64,000 bases of DNA from Desulfitobacterium dichloroeliminans LMG P-21439 (GCF_000243135.2 NC_019903.1:3262001-3326000), one strand, 5' to 3'. Positions 44,390-53,858 are shown, counted from the stretch's first letter. Notes: generated from the letters alone by a model not told the origin. A program made the numbers and translations.

Positions 44390-45055
44390 CTATCCTACTA
44401 TTTTTCTGTGGACTATATAGGAATAGGCCATGGGTACGATTGCTATGAGAGCCATAACGATTCCAAAGAGGGTGGCCGTCCAGCTTGGCGGCGCAAATCC
44501 TGTCAGACACATGATGATTCCGCCCACAATCCAGATGGGTCCAGCAAAACGATGGGTTTTTAACCAGACTTCTTCATTGGCTAAGGTCCAAGGGGTCCGA
44601 ATGCCAAAGGTATAGTTGTACTTGATCTTCCCGAAATAATTCCCCATAAGGATGAAGAGGACGCCAATGCCGGAGAAATACCACCGGGGTAAGGTTTCGA
44701 GGTAACCCAGAGCTATAGCGATGGTTCCCCAGTACATGAAGGATAGGAACACGACCAAGGTTAGACCGACAATCCAAAAGACTCGGCCCATCTGTTGGTA
44801 ATTAGCCCGTTTCGGATCAATCTTGGGGAGTGCCCAGAACAGAAGATAAACTCCCAAGATCAGCAGCGGAAAGAGATAGGCTCCCCAAAAAGCGTTTGTA
44901 TATCCATCCACCTGCCCTTGGATGTTCCAATGGGAGGGGACTTGATCCGGCAACTTGGGGTGGGCCCATACACCGACAATGATATTTATGAGCACAAAAA
45001 GGCCGGATAGGATTTTTGCAATTCTACCGCCTCTGTTTTGATTGATATTTTCCAC
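44390..45055 (-). CDS. SdpI-family immunity-like membrane protein
   Basis: 221 residues with six membrane segments. DUF1648 form at the start (VWAHPKLPDQVPSHWNIQGQVDGY) is followed by the SdpI part (GNYFGKIKYNYTFGIRTPWTLANEEVWLKTHRFAGPIW). In Bacillus, SdpI protects against the SdpC toxin and inactivates the repressor SdpR. The start is GTG 45055 with GAGGAAAA upstream, and an ArsR-type repressor gene lies directly upstream as in that system. No SdpC toxin gene is present here, so it may be immunity only or a general sensor. Confidence 0.85.
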   Translation of the reverse strand: MENINQNRGGRIAKILSGLFVLINIIVGVWAHPKLPDQVPSHWNIQGQVDGYTNAFWGAYLFPLLILGVYLLFWALPKIDPKRANYQQMGRVFWIVGLTLVVFLSFMYWGTIAIALGYLETLPRWYFSGIGVLFILMGNYFGKIKYNYTFGIRTPWTLANEEVWLKTHRFAGPIWIVGGIIMCLTGFAPPSWTATLFGIVMALIAIVPMAYSYIVHRKIVG

Positions 45056-45123
45056 AGGTTTTCCTCCTCTGTATAATAGGGTAGGTTACTATCTTAACGA
45101 GTTCTTTTTAATTCTTAGCCTGA

Positions 45124-45465
45124 TTATTTGCTTTTATTCGTCTTTGGTGGTGCTTCCTCAGAATCTTCCTCAGCTTGATGAAAATCCAGCTCATCGGGCT
45201 GCTTCCCAGTAAATTCTAAAAACCAGCCCATAATCCCCTCAAATACGGAGGTATTCAAGGTATAGACGATCGTTTGTCCTTGCCTACGATCACTGATAAG
45301 ATCCGCTTGCTTCAACATATTCAAATGATGAGATATGCTGGGCTTGGTCATGTCAAAGTGATCGGCTATTTCTCCTGCGTTCAAATCTCTGGCATGCAAA
45401 AGCTTGAGAATCTGACGTCGCGTCTTATCCGAGAGTGCCTTAAACGTCTCATTGAGTGGAGACAT
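45124..45465 (-). CDS. ArsR-family repressor, SdpR-like
   Basis: 113 residues. A winged-helix domain begins LNETFKALSDKTRRQILKLLHARDLNAGEIADHFDMTKPSISHHLNMLKQADLI, closely following SdpR. There are no metal-binding cysteines, so this is not an arsenic sensor. The acidic lysine-containing tail is unlike SdpR. AAGGGGGG precedes ATG 45465. It and the SdpI-like gene form an operon with a palindrome in the promoter. Confidence 0.88.
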   Translation of the reverse strand: MSPLNETFKALSDKTRRQILKLLHARDLNAGEIADHFDMTKPSISHHLNMLKQADLISDRRQGQTIVYTLNTSVFEGIMGWFLEFTGKQPDELDFHQAEEDSEEAPPKTNKSK

Positions 45466-45498
45466 GGAATCCCCCCTTTATTTAGTCTAGTTAGATGT

Positions 45499-45555
45499 TT
45501 AGATAATTATCTAATACTCTAATATTAGTTTACCTTATCTTTGGTTATTCGTCAA
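45499..45555 (-). promoter_or_regulatory. Promoter and operator of the sdpRI-like operon
   Basis: On the minus strand TTGACG (45550-45555) and TAAACT (45527-45532) are 17 bases apart. Just downstream is the perfect 16-base palindrome TTAGATAATTATCTAA (45499-45514), with a related half-site TTAGATG beside it. This fits autorepression by the ArsR-type protein. Confidence 0.7.
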
Positions 45556-45600
45556 CCAAAAGACGCTACTTCACGCATGGCTGAAAAGCGAATACACAAA

Positions 45601-45631
45601 AAAAGATCTGACCCCGCTGGTCAGATCTTTT
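45601..45631. terminator. Bidirectional intrinsic terminator
   Basis: AAAAGATCTGACC pairs with GGTCAGATCTTTT around CCGCT. T-runs follow on both strands, longest on the minus strand. It would end transcription of the structured island at 45640-46080. Confidence 0.8.
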
Positions 45632-46103
45632 TCATTAAAGCGCGCATTTATCATAGCTTCACCTGAAGCGAATCTACTTCACCGCTTCAACCTCTCTGTC
45701 ATTTTGAGACTCTCGGCTTTAAGCGCTTAAAGCCGCCCTCACCCGACTCCATCGATTTTTCGCACACGTTTTTTCGCCTGTTCTTCACGCCGGCTGGTGC
45801 GTAGGCCGTTACTTTTAGAATAGGCTCAGTATCAATTTAATCAGAATTAATCTGAGCGCCGTAACCCGTATAGGGTTCCCTTCATACGTTTCCCGTACTT
45901 CTCAAGCAATATTCAGTTGTCAGTCGTCCCCTTAAATTGATCTCTATCTCATGCATAATTGCTCTCCAGTGAATCGAACGGTCCTCTGCCCGTCACGGTG
46001 TTGCATTCAAACCTTCGTGGAAACTCAGCCGCGTTTGCTATCCTAATCCTTGCTTTAACTATAGTGCATCTCGTTCCTGTAGCTGTTATAAAAGCTGAAT
46101 ACT
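45632..46103 (-). other. Gene-free structured island of about 450 bases
   Basis: No credible gene. Folding signals include a perfect palindrome of 22 bases at 45714-45735 (CGGCTTTAAGC half), GAAGCG/CGCTTC at 45665-45688, and ATCAATTTAA/TTAAATTGAT at 45831-45840 with 45932-45941. That last pair encloses AACCC-TATAC-GGGTT. The minus strand ends at a strong terminator. It may be a large noncoding RNA transcribed leftward; function unknown. Confidence 0.5.
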
Positions 46104-46829
46104 CTACCGTTTCGTAGCAAATGGGGTGGCCCCGTAAATCTTCGCACTTTGATCATCACGCAAGAGATGAGCGTCCAAATCATGAAGCTCCTGATGGAAT
46201 TGCTCGATGCGGACTTTGTCTTTCGCATTAAACGCATCAGCGCCACGATTCAATAAGGCACTCACGTATTCTTTAAATTGTGCCGCTTGATTCGGTTCGT
46301 TCTTTAGTCGTTGATCCCACAGTGATTTGTGGAAAACGATGTAGCGTTTAATGTCATCTTCGTTCATCTGCGGACCGGAATTCGGTCCGTATAAATATCC
46401 ATCCACATATTGATGGATATTCCAAGCCGCACCAAACACAAGATTTTGGGCATCTTGACTCAAACCATTCTCGCTAAAAAAGCCGGCGACAGATGGGGCT
46501 AAATTGATGTCCTTTGTATCGGGCTCTTTATATTTCTGTGGCCCTGAGACATCTCCCTGTGGAGTGGCATTAATTCCCGGTGGATCAGTCACAGTGACTG
46601 CAGGGCTTACCCCAGAGGTTTCCCCGGGTGGACTCTCAGTTGTACTGGGATCCTGAGGGTTCGCGCCTTCAACAGGTGGTGTCTGAATAACGACAGAGTC
46701 TCTTTCAGGCGCTGCCTTATTCATAAAGACCTTCCAGGCACTCGGTCCATAGATCCCGCCGACAACCACCGCACCGGCCAATACGAGGGTTCCCGCCAGA
46801 GATAGGACCTTCTTTTTGTCGAACTCCAT
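46104..46829 (-). CDS. Membrane-anchored protein of unknown function
   Basis: 241 residues. One membrane segment (VLSLAGTLVLAGAVVVGGIYG) is followed by a Pro/Thr/Ser-rich linker (about 35-115) and a C-terminal helical domain (about 120-241) that includes AAWNIHQYVDGYLYGPNSGPQMNEDDIKRYIVFHKSLWDQRL. AAGGAGGGAG precedes ATG 46829. Layout resembles the protein at 43522 (anchor, linker, small domain), but the domains are unrelated. I do not recognise a family. Confidence 0.75.
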   Translation of the reverse strand: MEFDKKKVLSLAGTLVLAGAVVVGGIYGPSAWKVFMNKAAPERDSVVIQTPPVEGANPQDPSTTESPPGETSGVSPAVTVTDPPGINATPQGDVSGPQKYKEPDTKDINLAPSVAGFFSENGLSQDAQNLVFGAAWNIHQYVDGYLYGPNSGPQMNEDDIKRYIVFHKSLWDQRLKNEPNQAAQFKEYVSALLNRGADAFNAKDKVRIEQFHQELHDLDAHLLRDDQSAKIYGATPFATKR

Positions 46830-47074
46830 GAATCTCCCTCCTTTATCAAGTAATCAATAGCTCTCTAATATATTACCAATTTTTAGGAGGAAAACCTGTC
46901 GCTTTTCCTGCATGTCTCTACCCTTTTTCCGCCCTCAGCTTGTCCGATCTGTCAGGAGTTTACTCTTTGATACAAACATTCGCGAAATAATAACAGCAAA
47001 CCCCAGATGAAAAATAAAAAGACAGGCACCCGTTCTCTAATGAAAACAGGGACCTGTCCCCTTGCTTCACTTCT
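46830..47074. repeat. Intergenic region with a GGGACAGGTCCC-family repeat
   Basis: At 47020-47068, GACAGGCACCCGTTCTCT and ACAGGGACCTGTCCCCTTG, followed by CTTCACTTC, form a copy of the dispersed element. It begins a few bases after the galU stop. The rest is AT-rich with nothing recognisable except the upstream region of the anchored protein. Confidence 0.7.
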
Positions 47075-47944
47075 TTACTTGATAAGCTGTTTCAGGTAGT
47101 GCATGAGGGGTTCGGAGAGATCCTCCCGACGGAGGGCATATTCGATGGTGGCTTGAACGAAGCCTAGCTTGTCTCCCACATCGTAGCGCTGGCCATCGAA
47201 TTGATAGGCAAGAATCTCTTGGGATTTCGCCAGTTCCTTTAGTCCATCGGTCAGTTGAATTTCTCCCCCCTTGCCGGGAGCGACGTTCTCGAGGATGTCA
47301 AAAATCTCGGGGTTAAGGATGTAGCGGCCCATAATGGCTAGGCGGGAGCTCGGGGCATCTTCAGGGCGGGGTTTTTCCACCAAATCCAGGGCCCGATAAA
47401 GACTCTCGTCAAAAGGAACGGCGTCAACAATCCCGTACTTTGAGGTATCTTCAAGGGGGACTTGCTGTACTCCTACAATGCTGGCACCATGTCGTTCGTA
47501 AACTTGGATCATTTGTTTCAGACAGGGCACTTCCGAATGGATGATATCATCACCTAGGAGCACCGCGAAGGGTTCATCCCCGATGAATTTCCTCGCACTG
47601 TAGATTGCATGACCTAGACCCAAGGCTTCTTTTTGACGCACATAGTAGATATCCACCAGTTGCGCGATATCTTGGACCATGCCTAAGAGCTCGTTTTTAT
47701 CGCTCTTTTGCAAAAAGGTCTCTAGCTCAATAGAACGGTCGAAATGATCCTCAATGGCCCTCTTATTGCGTCCGGTGACGATAATAATATCTTCGATTCC
47801 TGAATTAACAGCTTCTTCAACGATGTATTGAATAGTTGGTTTATCCACGATAGGCAGCATCTCTTTGGGTTGAGCCTTCGTTGCTGGCAAAAAACGTGTG
47901 CCTAACCCTGCTGCCGGAATGATGGCCTTCTTGATTCTTCGCAT
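47075..47944 (-). CDS. galU: UTP-glucose-1-phosphate uridylyltransferase
   Basis: 289 residues. [38 protein letters not shown] is the GalU nucleotide-binding signature. [20 protein letters not shown] and [14 protein letters not shown] complete the active site. It makes UDP-glucose for wall and surface glycans. A TTG two codons upstream starts a longer frame, but GAGGGG is better spaced for ATG 47944. A repeat element follows its stop codon directly. Confidence 0.93.
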   Translation of the reverse strand: MRRIKKAIIPAAGLGTRFLPATKAQPKEMLPIVDKPTIQYIVEEAVNSGIEDIIIVTGRNKRAIEDHFDRSIELETFLQKSDKNELLGMVQDIAQLVDIYYVRQKEALGLGHAIYSARKFIGDEPFAVLLGDDIIHSEVPCLKQMIQVYERHGASIVGVQQVPLEDTSKYGIVDAVPFDESLYRALDLVEKPRPEDAPSSRLAIMGRYILNPEIFDILENVAPGKGGEIQLTDGLKELAKSQEILAYQFDGQRYDVGDKLGFVQATIEYALRREDLSEPLMHYLKQLIK

Positions 47945-48140
47945 ACTCAATCCCCTCTAATCCTTCCTAAGACGAAGCTCTCTAAATAGATAAGGTTATG
48001 TATAGTATAACTATATTATAATGCCTTGTATATCTTTTCCAGTCGTTCCTTAGCGAATACCCTATTCCCTATAGTCGTCGGATAAAGATAGGGACCGGTT
48101 TCTTTGACGACTTCCTCGTTCAAAACCAGTCCCCAATTCC

Positions 48141-48749
48141 TTATTTTTTTGCTTGTAGCGGTTTTTCCAAGACTTCATCGATAAGACCGTAGGTCTTCGC
48201 TTCTTCAGCGGTCATGTAGCGATCACGGTCTGTATCCGCTTCAATCTGTTCGAACGCTTGGCCCGTACGTTCAGCCAAAATGCGATTCATCCGTTCTTTG
48301 ATACGGAGTAAATGCTTGGCATGAATTTCGATTTCGGTAGCTTGACCGGAAATGCCCCCGCCACCAATCAATGGCTGATGGATGAGTATTTCTGCATTGG
48401 GAAGTGCTGTCCGTTTTCCTTTTGCTCCGGCTGTTAAGAGGAAGGCTCCCATACTGGCTGCCAATCCGACGCAGATGGTATGCACATCCGGACGAATGTA
48501 TTGCATGGTATCATAAATAGCCATGCCGGCTGAGATGGATCCACCGGGACTATTAATGTATAAGAAAATATCCTTTTCCGGATCTTCAGCTTCTAAGAAC
48601 AGCAGTTGAGCGACAATCACATTGGCCACATCGTCGCTGACCGGTCCACCCAAAAAGATAATCCGATCCTTAAGCAGCCGGGAATAAATATCGTAGGAAC
48701 GCTCTCCACGATTGGTTTGTTCAATAACCATAGGTACCAAATAGCTCAT
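48141..48749 (-). CDS. clpP: ATP-dependent Clp protease proteolytic subunit
   Basis: 202 residues. The catalytic serine is in [12 protein letters not shown] and the histidine in [11 protein letters not shown]; the aspartate lies in the following [15 protein letters not shown]. It assembles into the two-ring chamber that works with ClpX, ClpA or ClpC. AAGGGGGATT precedes ATG 48749. No clpX or tig is adjacent, so it may be a second ClpP copy; that cannot be settled from this window. Confidence 0.93.
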   Translation of the reverse strand: MSYLVPMVIEQTNRGERSYDIYSRLLKDRIIFLGGPVSDDVANVIVAQLLFLEAEDPEKDIFLYINSPGGSISAGMAIYDTMQYIRPDVHTICVGLAASMGAFLLTAGAKGKRTALPNAEILIHQPLIGGGGISGQATEIEIHAKHLLRIKERMNRILAERTGQAFEQIEADTDRDRYMTAEEAKTYGLIDEVLEKPLQAKK

Positions 48750-48879
48750 TATGAATCCCCCTTGTATTCTTTATCCGATTTTTTTGTCTCAGTCTATCCT
48801 GTCCTGATATTCTTATTTTAGTATAAAGGTCAAATAAGGTCAAATAAAAAATACCGACAAATTATTAATCATAATGAGT

Positions 48880-49737
48880 TTATAGAGCATCGGCTAACTG
48901 TGTCAATTGCTGCCCCACCTTTTTAACTCCTTCGACCATTTCCGAAATGTCTTGAGTATGTTTGGCTTGCTCGAGGTTGATTTTGCCGCTCTCGGTCACG
49001 CCCTCGGTGACTGACTCGATGGTATCTTGGAAGTTCTGAAGAAGCATCTGGATATCATTAGCTGAACGGTTGCTGTCTTCGGCCAGCTTGCGGACCTCTC
49101 CCGCTACGACTTGGAAGCCTCGTCCGTGTTCTCCCGCTCGGGAAGCTTCAATGGCCGCATTCAAGCCGAGAAGGTTCGTCTGCTTGGATACGCGGCGGAT
49201 AAATTCCAGAATCTCTTCCGTTGCTTTAACCTGTTCATATCCCTGCTGAGCTTTCGTGGAGACAGATTGGCTGATGGAGGCCACTTCCTGTGAAGAAGCG
49301 ACCATTTCCTCAATAGCTGTCGCAGCTTGACCCAAGGCAGCGGTCAGACTATGGACTTGATCGCGAAGGGTTTGTTTGACTTCATCTTCTCTGAGGGTCT
49401 TAATGACCATTCCTGCAGCGACCTTAGCGATGGGTGTAACAATGGCTAAGGGGCCGGCAATACCGAAACTACCTATCTTCTCTCTATTCACCTTGATGGC
49501 AAGGCTGTAGCCTTCCTTCATGGTTCCCCCGGATTTCTCAGCATCTTCGGCAGTAATGACAGCTACCTCTTGGTTGCTCGTAAGAATTCTTTGACTTCCG
49601 CTATGAGCCACACCAAGTCGTGTCTTCGCCGAATCACCAATAATCCGCGCTGATTTATCACAGACAATACTATGATACCCACATTGCTCATAAATAAAGT
49701 CAACAATTTCATTAGCGATAACCGCTGTTAAATCCAT
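48880..49737 (-). CDS. Soluble methyl-accepting chemotaxis-like protein
   Basis: 285 residues with no membrane segment. The N-terminal 120 residues ([40 protein letters not shown]) resemble the sugar-diacid recognition domain of CdaR-type regulators. A short MCP signalling domain follows, with the hairpin tip [49 protein letters not shown]. It should control a CheA kinase from the cytoplasm in response to a small ligand. The neighbouring glycolate/lactate oxidase genes hint at a 2-hydroxy acid, which is inference. Confidence 0.88.
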   Translation of the reverse strand: MDLTAVIANEIVDFIYEQCGYHSIVCDKSARIIGDSAKTRLGVAHSGSQRILTSNQEVAVITAEDAEKSGGTMKEGYSLAIKVNREKIGSFGIAGPLAIVTPIAKVAAGMVIKTLREDEVKQTLRDQVHSLTAALGQAATAIEEMVASSQEVASISQSVSTKAQQGYEQVKATEEILEFIRRVSKQTNLLGLNAAIEASRAGEHGRGFQVVAGEVRKLAEDSNRSANDIQMLLQNFQDTIESVTEGVTESGKINLEQAKHTQDISEMVEGVKKVGQQLTQLADAL

Positions 49738-49893
49738 GTCTTCACTCCTTCATAGTATTACCAGTATGTAAAATAAAACTACAACCAGCTCATAAAATCA
49801 TAATTGCTTTATTTCTACAAGAATAAGAGTTTTTCCTCTTAATTAGCAATACTTTGTTATTTTATGGGGGTAGGTGTGTAATTCACATAAATG

Positions 49894-49923
49894 GAGCAGT
49901 GCAAACTTGCGTTTGCACTGCTC
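49894..49923 (-). terminator. Hairpin after the glycolate/lactate oxidase operon
   Basis: A 13-base perfect stem, GAGCAGTGCAAAC with GTTTGCACTGCTC, loop TTGC, lies 60 bases after the stop of the iron-sulfur subunit. No good T-run follows on the minus strand, so termination may be partial or it may act on the plus strand. Confidence 0.5.
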
Positions 49924-49981
49924 TTTCTTCGCTCAGGATTGCTTAGCCATTTCCTTGTTTGCACATGTTATGGTTAGGTGC

Positions 49982-51265
49982 TTATCTTTTTCCTGCTTCA
50001 TAGGATTCAGCGAGGATTTGCACGGTATGCATGACATTTTCAGTTATGCCTGCGTTCATGACGCCGCTGGTCAGCTGTAAGCGACACGCGGGACAACCGG
50101 TGACTACGGTATCGGCATGAGTTTGCGCAATATCCGCGGTTTTCTTTTCGCCGATCTGACCGGACAGATCCGGGTGCACCAAGTAGAAGGATCCGGCCAT
50201 TCCACAGCAACGATCTGGTTTCTTCATTTCAATAAATTCAAGATCGGGAATGGATCTGAGGATATCACGGGGTTCTTTATTGATTCCTTGTCCACGGTTT
50301 AAGTGACAAGGATCGTGATAGGTTACTTTACGCTTCACAGGTCCCAGACCTTCTTTTTTGAAGGGTACCTTATGAATGAGGAATTCAGCGATATCATAGG
50401 TCCGTGCTGCCCATTTGTCGGCTAAGGCTTTCATTTCCGGCTCATCGTCGAAAAGCTGTGGGAAAGTGTGTTTCCAAGCTTCGCCGCAGGATGAACAGTT
50501 GGAGATGATGACGTCGGGATTCAGTTTCTCGAAAGCTCGCAGGTTGCGTCGCCCGCATTCCTTAGCTGACTCCACATCGCCATTGACGGCAGCAGGAGTT
50601 CCGCAACAGCCTTGATCCTTAGGAACGACGATTTCACAGTCGTTTTCTTTGAGGACTGCGACAACCGCTTTACCCATATCGGTATAGAAATAGTTGGTCA
50701 TGCAGCCAATATAGTAACCTACCCTCATTTTGGGGTTTTCGACTTTAGTGACTTCAGGCAGTTCATCTTTTAAGGGACGAGGTGCCAGATTCGGCAAGAT
50801 ATTTTCTTTACCAAGACCGATATTGATGCGCAGACGCGCGCCTTTATCGCTGCCATGGACACGTTTCATAACTAGCCCTTGGAAGGTACTGCCAACTTTC
50901 ATGCCAAAGTCAAAGAGTCGATAGGCTTTGATCGTGTTGAAAGCAATTTTCTTAATCGGATGTAAGCCCTTTTTACGAACAGCTTCGGCCCGAGCGGCCA
51001 AAATAATTTTGTCAAAACGGACTCCACAAGGACAAATCTTATTGCACGCCATACAGGTGGTACAGAGGGATAAACGATCAGCGATTCCTTCCGTGAGATC
51101 AACTTCGCCACTCATGACCATCTGAATCAAGCTGATTTTACCCCGGGCCACCGAGACTTCGCGGCGGTTTTCTTTATAGATAGGGCAAACCTCTTGACAG
51201 TTTCCGCATTTCATACATTTACTTAATTCGTCTTGGATGGAGTCAAGTGAACTGAATATACTCAC
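49982..51265 (-). CDS. Glycolate/D-lactate oxidase iron-sulfur subunit (GlcF-like)
   Basis: 427 residues. Two [4Fe-4S] motifs lie near the N-terminus: CMKCGNCQEVCPIY and CTTCMACNKICPCGV, the latter with an unusual Cys-Pro-Cys end. Two CCG domains follow (CCGTPAAVNGD, SNCSSC, CCGMAGSF, GCPACRLQL). Electrons from the flavin subunit pass through these to the quinone pool or a partner. GTG 51265 lies one base from the preceding stop, with GAGGAGGG upstream, so the pair is strongly coupled. Confidence 0.88.
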   Translation of the reverse strand: MSIFSSLDSIQDELSKCMKCGNCQEVCPIYKENRREVSVARGKISLIQMVMSGEVDLTEGIADRLSLCTTCMACNKICPCGVRFDKIILAARAEAVRKKGLHPIKKIAFNTIKAYRLFDFGMKVGSTFQGLVMKRVHGSDKGARLRINIGLGKENILPNLAPRPLKDELPEVTKVENPKMRVGYYIGCMTNYFYTDMGKAVVAVLKENDCEIVVPKDQGCCGTPAAVNGDVESAKECGRRNLRAFEKLNPDVIISNCSSCGEAWKHTFPQLFDDEPEMKALADKWAARTYDIAEFLIHKVPFKKEGLGPVKRKVTYHDPCHLNRGQGINKEPRDILRSIPDLEFIEMKKPDRCCGMAGSFYLVHPDLSGQIGEKKTADIAQTHADTVVTGCPACRLQLTSGVMNAGITENVMHTVQILAESYEAGKR

Positions 51266-51266
51266 C

Positions 51267-52655
51267 TTAGTCCCTCCTCACCATTTTGCCAGGGTTGATA
51301 CGATAATCTGGGTCGCAGGCTTCTTTTATATCCCGGAGGAGTTTTACTCCAGCTTCCCCAAACTCTAATGGTAAAAATTTAGCTTTAGCCATGCCGATCC
51401 CGTGCTCTCCGGAGAGAGTACCACCGAAGGATACAGCCACTTGGAAGATTTCTTCGACTGCCTTTTCTACACGTTCCATTTCTTCCTTGTTATTTTCATC
51501 GGTTAAAATGGTGGGATGCAGATTACCATCCCCTGCGTGTCCGAAGGTTCCGATGAGCAAGTCGTATTTGTCAGCGATACGACGAATCTCCTTGATCATA
51601 TGCGGAATCTTACTGCGGGGTACGGTAGCATCTTCTAATACGGTGGTGGGTCGGCGTTGGGCAAGTGCCGGGAGGGCCTGACGACGAGCAAACCAAATCT
51701 TATCCCGTTCTTCGTCGGTCTTAGCGATATTGACTTCTATAGCACCCTGCTCTTTAAGAATCTTCTCTACTAGGGCAGCTTCACGCTCCACTGCTTCTAT
51801 ATAACCATCCACTTCACAGAGCAGAATCGCTTCAGCATCGACGGGAAGCCCGGCATGGGTGAAGTTTTCCACGGTGCGAATGGTGATATTGTCCATAATT
51901 TCTAGGGTTGCCGGAATAACCTTGTTGCGAATAATCGCTGAGATCGCATTACCGGCTTTATCGATATCATCGAATACTCCGAGGAGGGCTTTTCTGGATT
52001 CCGGTACGGGGTTTAGTTTAACAAGGATCTCTGTAATAATACCTAGGGTGCCTTCCGCACCTGTGAATAAGGCGGTCAGATCATATCCGGTCACATTCTT
52101 CACAGTTTTGCCGCCCCATTTAATGATATCTCCGTTGGCACGGACTAGCTTCATACCCATGACATAGTGTTTCGTCACACCGTACTTCAGTCCACGTAAG
52201 CCGCCGGAGGACTCGGAAACTGAGCCACCCATGGTTGCAGTGTTCACTGTACCTGGATCGGGAGGATAAAATAGACCATGCTCCATAGCGGCATTGTTCA
52301 AATCAGCGATAATGACACCGGGTTGTACCGATGCTGTGAGGTTCTCATCATCTACTTCTAAGATTTTGTTCATATGCAACATGGACATGACGATGCCCTT
52401 TTCGATGGGGATAGTCCCACCGCTGAGATTTGTGGCTGACCCACGAGGATAAACAGGCAGATTGTATTTCGCAGAGATCTTCATAACTTCAGAGACCTGC
52501 TCGGTGGTCTGGGGGGTGATGAATACATCCGGAGTTTGACGGGGCATTGCTGCAGTCGCGTCGTAGGAGTATGTCAAAAGTTCTTCATGTTCCGTGATGA
52601 CATGTTCTTTTCCCAAAACCTGGATGAGTTCATTCAAAGCTTCCGCTTTTAACAT
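51267..52655 (-). CDS. FAD-linked 2-hydroxy acid dehydrogenase (GlcD / D-lactate dehydrogenase type)
   Basis: 462 residues. An FAD_binding_4 domain (PRGSATNLSGGTIPIEKGIVMSMLHMNKIL, then PPDPGTVNTATMGGSVSESSGGLRGLKYG) precedes the FAD-oxidase C domain with GTFGHAGDGNLHPTIL and the final GTLSGEHGIGMAK histidines. It oxidises glycolate or D-lactate. The partner iron-sulfur subunit is next in the operon. AAGGAGGA precedes ATG 52655, and a GntR-type palindrome lies 32 bases further upstream. Confidence 0.88.
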   Translation of the reverse strand: MLKAEALNELIQVLGKEHVITEHEELLTYSYDATAAMPRQTPDVFITPQTTEQVSEVMKISAKYNLPVYPRGSATNLSGGTIPIEKGIVMSMLHMNKILEVDDENLTASVQPGVIIADLNNAAMEHGLFYPPDPGTVNTATMGGSVSESSGGLRGLKYGVTKHYVMGMKLVRANGDIIKWGGKTVKNVTGYDLTALFTGAEGTLGIITEILVKLNPVPESRKALLGVFDDIDKAGNAISAIIRNKVIPATLEIMDNITIRTVENFTHAGLPVDAEAILLCEVDGYIEAVEREAALVEKILKEQGAIEVNIAKTDEERDKIWFARRQALPALAQRRPTTVLEDATVPRSKIPHMIKEIRRIADKYDLLIGTFGHAGDGNLHPTILTDENNKEEMERVEKAVEEIFQVAVSFGGTLSGEHGIGMAKAKFLPLEFGEAGVKLLRDIKEACDPDYRINPGKMVRRD

Positions 52656-52686
52656 AGCATTAAATCCTCCTTAAAAATGACCTTAG

Positions 52687-52697
52687 TGGTCTGACCA
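52687..52697. promoter_or_regulatory. FadR/LldR-type operator before the oxidase operon
   Basis: TGGTCTGACCA is a perfect palindrome of the TGGTnnnACCA form bound by FadR-subfamily regulators such as PdhR and LldR. It lies between the oxidase start and the divergent regulator gene. The rest of 52698-52998 is AT-rich and holds no visible gene. Confidence 0.6.
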
Positions 52698-52998
52698 TCC
52701 TATGATAGGTTAAGTACTTACTGTAGTTTATTCGCTCTAATTAGATAGATTCCTACTTTGCGAAAAAAAGAACTTTTTGGATTAGCGAAAACTTTCAGAT
52801 TTTCGGATTTTATTTAGTTCGCGTTTTCACTAGTTACTTCTTCACCTTTTGTGGTATACTTTTAAAATAAGTAAGAATTATACAAAAGATAGAGGACTCT
52901 GCGGAAACATGATCACGATTACGGAAGCGAATACGCAGGTTATGACTTTATGCACTCTGATGACACGACGCACTCTTTTGAATTTGTGAGGTAGAAAG

Positions 52999-53721
52999 AT
53001 GGATATTCGACCCATTAAGAGTAAACGCACCACGGAAATCATTTTAGAGCAGATTAAGGGCCTAATTGTGAAGGGGGAACTCTGTGCCGGTGATCGCCTT
53101 CTTACCGAGAACGAGCTTGCTGAGCGCTTCGAAGTCTCGCGCACCTCAGTACGCGAAGCATTAGCTGCTCTTAGCTTAACCGGTATTCTAGAGATTCGCC
53201 AAGGCGGGGGCATTTTTGTGAAAGCTAATGCTTCCAACGCCATTATTGAACCCCTGACTTTTATTCTCCTTTTGGAAAAAGATAAACTGCAGAATATTCT
53301 CGAGGTTCGTAAGGCTTTAGAGGTGGAAGCTGCCGGTTTAGCGGCTCAGCGCCGCAAGGAAGAGGACCTAGCTATTCTCAAAGAACTCATCGAACAGATG
53401 GAGGCGGACCTGCCTGAAGCCAAAAATAGTGAAGCACTTGATCTCAAATTCCATCTGACCTTAGCCAAGGCCACCGATAATCCCCTTCTCGATCGAATGA
53501 TGAATACTGTACAGGAGATTATGGGGCAGACGTTGCAAGTGACTCGTGCTCTGTGGATGTCGGCTACAGCGGGAACTACCGCTCGTCTCTTAGAGGATCA
53601 CCGCAGTATCTATGAGACGATTCGTGATCAGAATGCTGATCTGGCTCGCCGCTTGACCTATGAGCATCTGCGGAAGGTTGAGATGGAGTTTAGTAAGTAT
53701 AAGGATGAGGATGAGGAATAA
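52999..53721 (+). CDS. GntR-family (FadR subfamily) transcriptional regulator
   Basis: 240 residues. A winged-helix domain (IILEQIKGLIVKGELCAGDRLLTENELAERFEVSRTSVREALAAL) is followed by an FCD all-helical ligand domain (residues about 90-225; DLKFHLTLAKATDNPLLDRMM has the metal-binding Asp and His). Divergent from the glycolate/lactate oxidase pair, it probably represses those genes until a 2-hydroxy acid binds. Confidence 0.9.
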   Translation: MDIRPIKSKRTTEIILEQIKGLIVKGELCAGDRLLTENELAERFEVSRTSVREALAALSLTGILEIRQGGGIFVKANASNAIIEPLTFILLLEKDKLQNILEVRKALEVEAAGLAAQRRKEEDLAILKELIEQMEADLPEAKNSEALDLKFHLTLAKATDNPLLDRMMNTVQEIMGQTLQVTRALWMSATAGTTARLLEDHRSIYETIRDQNADLARRLTYEHLRKVEMEFSKYKDEDEE

Positions 53722-53742
53722 CAGAATAAATGAAAGTAAAGA

Positions 53743-53763
53743 TAACGGTTTTGAAGACCGTTA
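53743..53763 (+). terminator. Short hairpin after the GntR regulator
   Basis: TAACGGT pairs with ACCGTTA around a seven-base loop, 22 bases after the stop. The T-run is weak; the larger hairpin at 53799-53854 probably completes termination. Confidence 0.4.
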
Positions 53764-53798
53764 GTGTAGGCCCTTTTCGCGAATGAATAATGGGAATG

Positions 53799-53854
53799 AA
53801 AAAAGGGGGCAGGTACCGATTCTCAGATGAATCAAGGTACCTGTCCCCTTTTTT
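53799..53854. terminator. Repeat-derived bidirectional terminator
   Basis: AAAAAAGGGGGCAGGTACC and GGTACCTGTCCCCTTTTTT form a long hairpin with T-runs on both strands, between the convergent regulator and RND pump genes. The core is the GGGACAGGTACC variant of the dispersed repeat, here serving as a terminator. Confidence 0.8.
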
Positions 53855-53858
53855 ACTT

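Noticed and set aside
52878-53243. Minus-strand frame opposite the GntR regulator
   Set aside because: It is the antisense of the regulator's DNA-binding domain and has no start signal.
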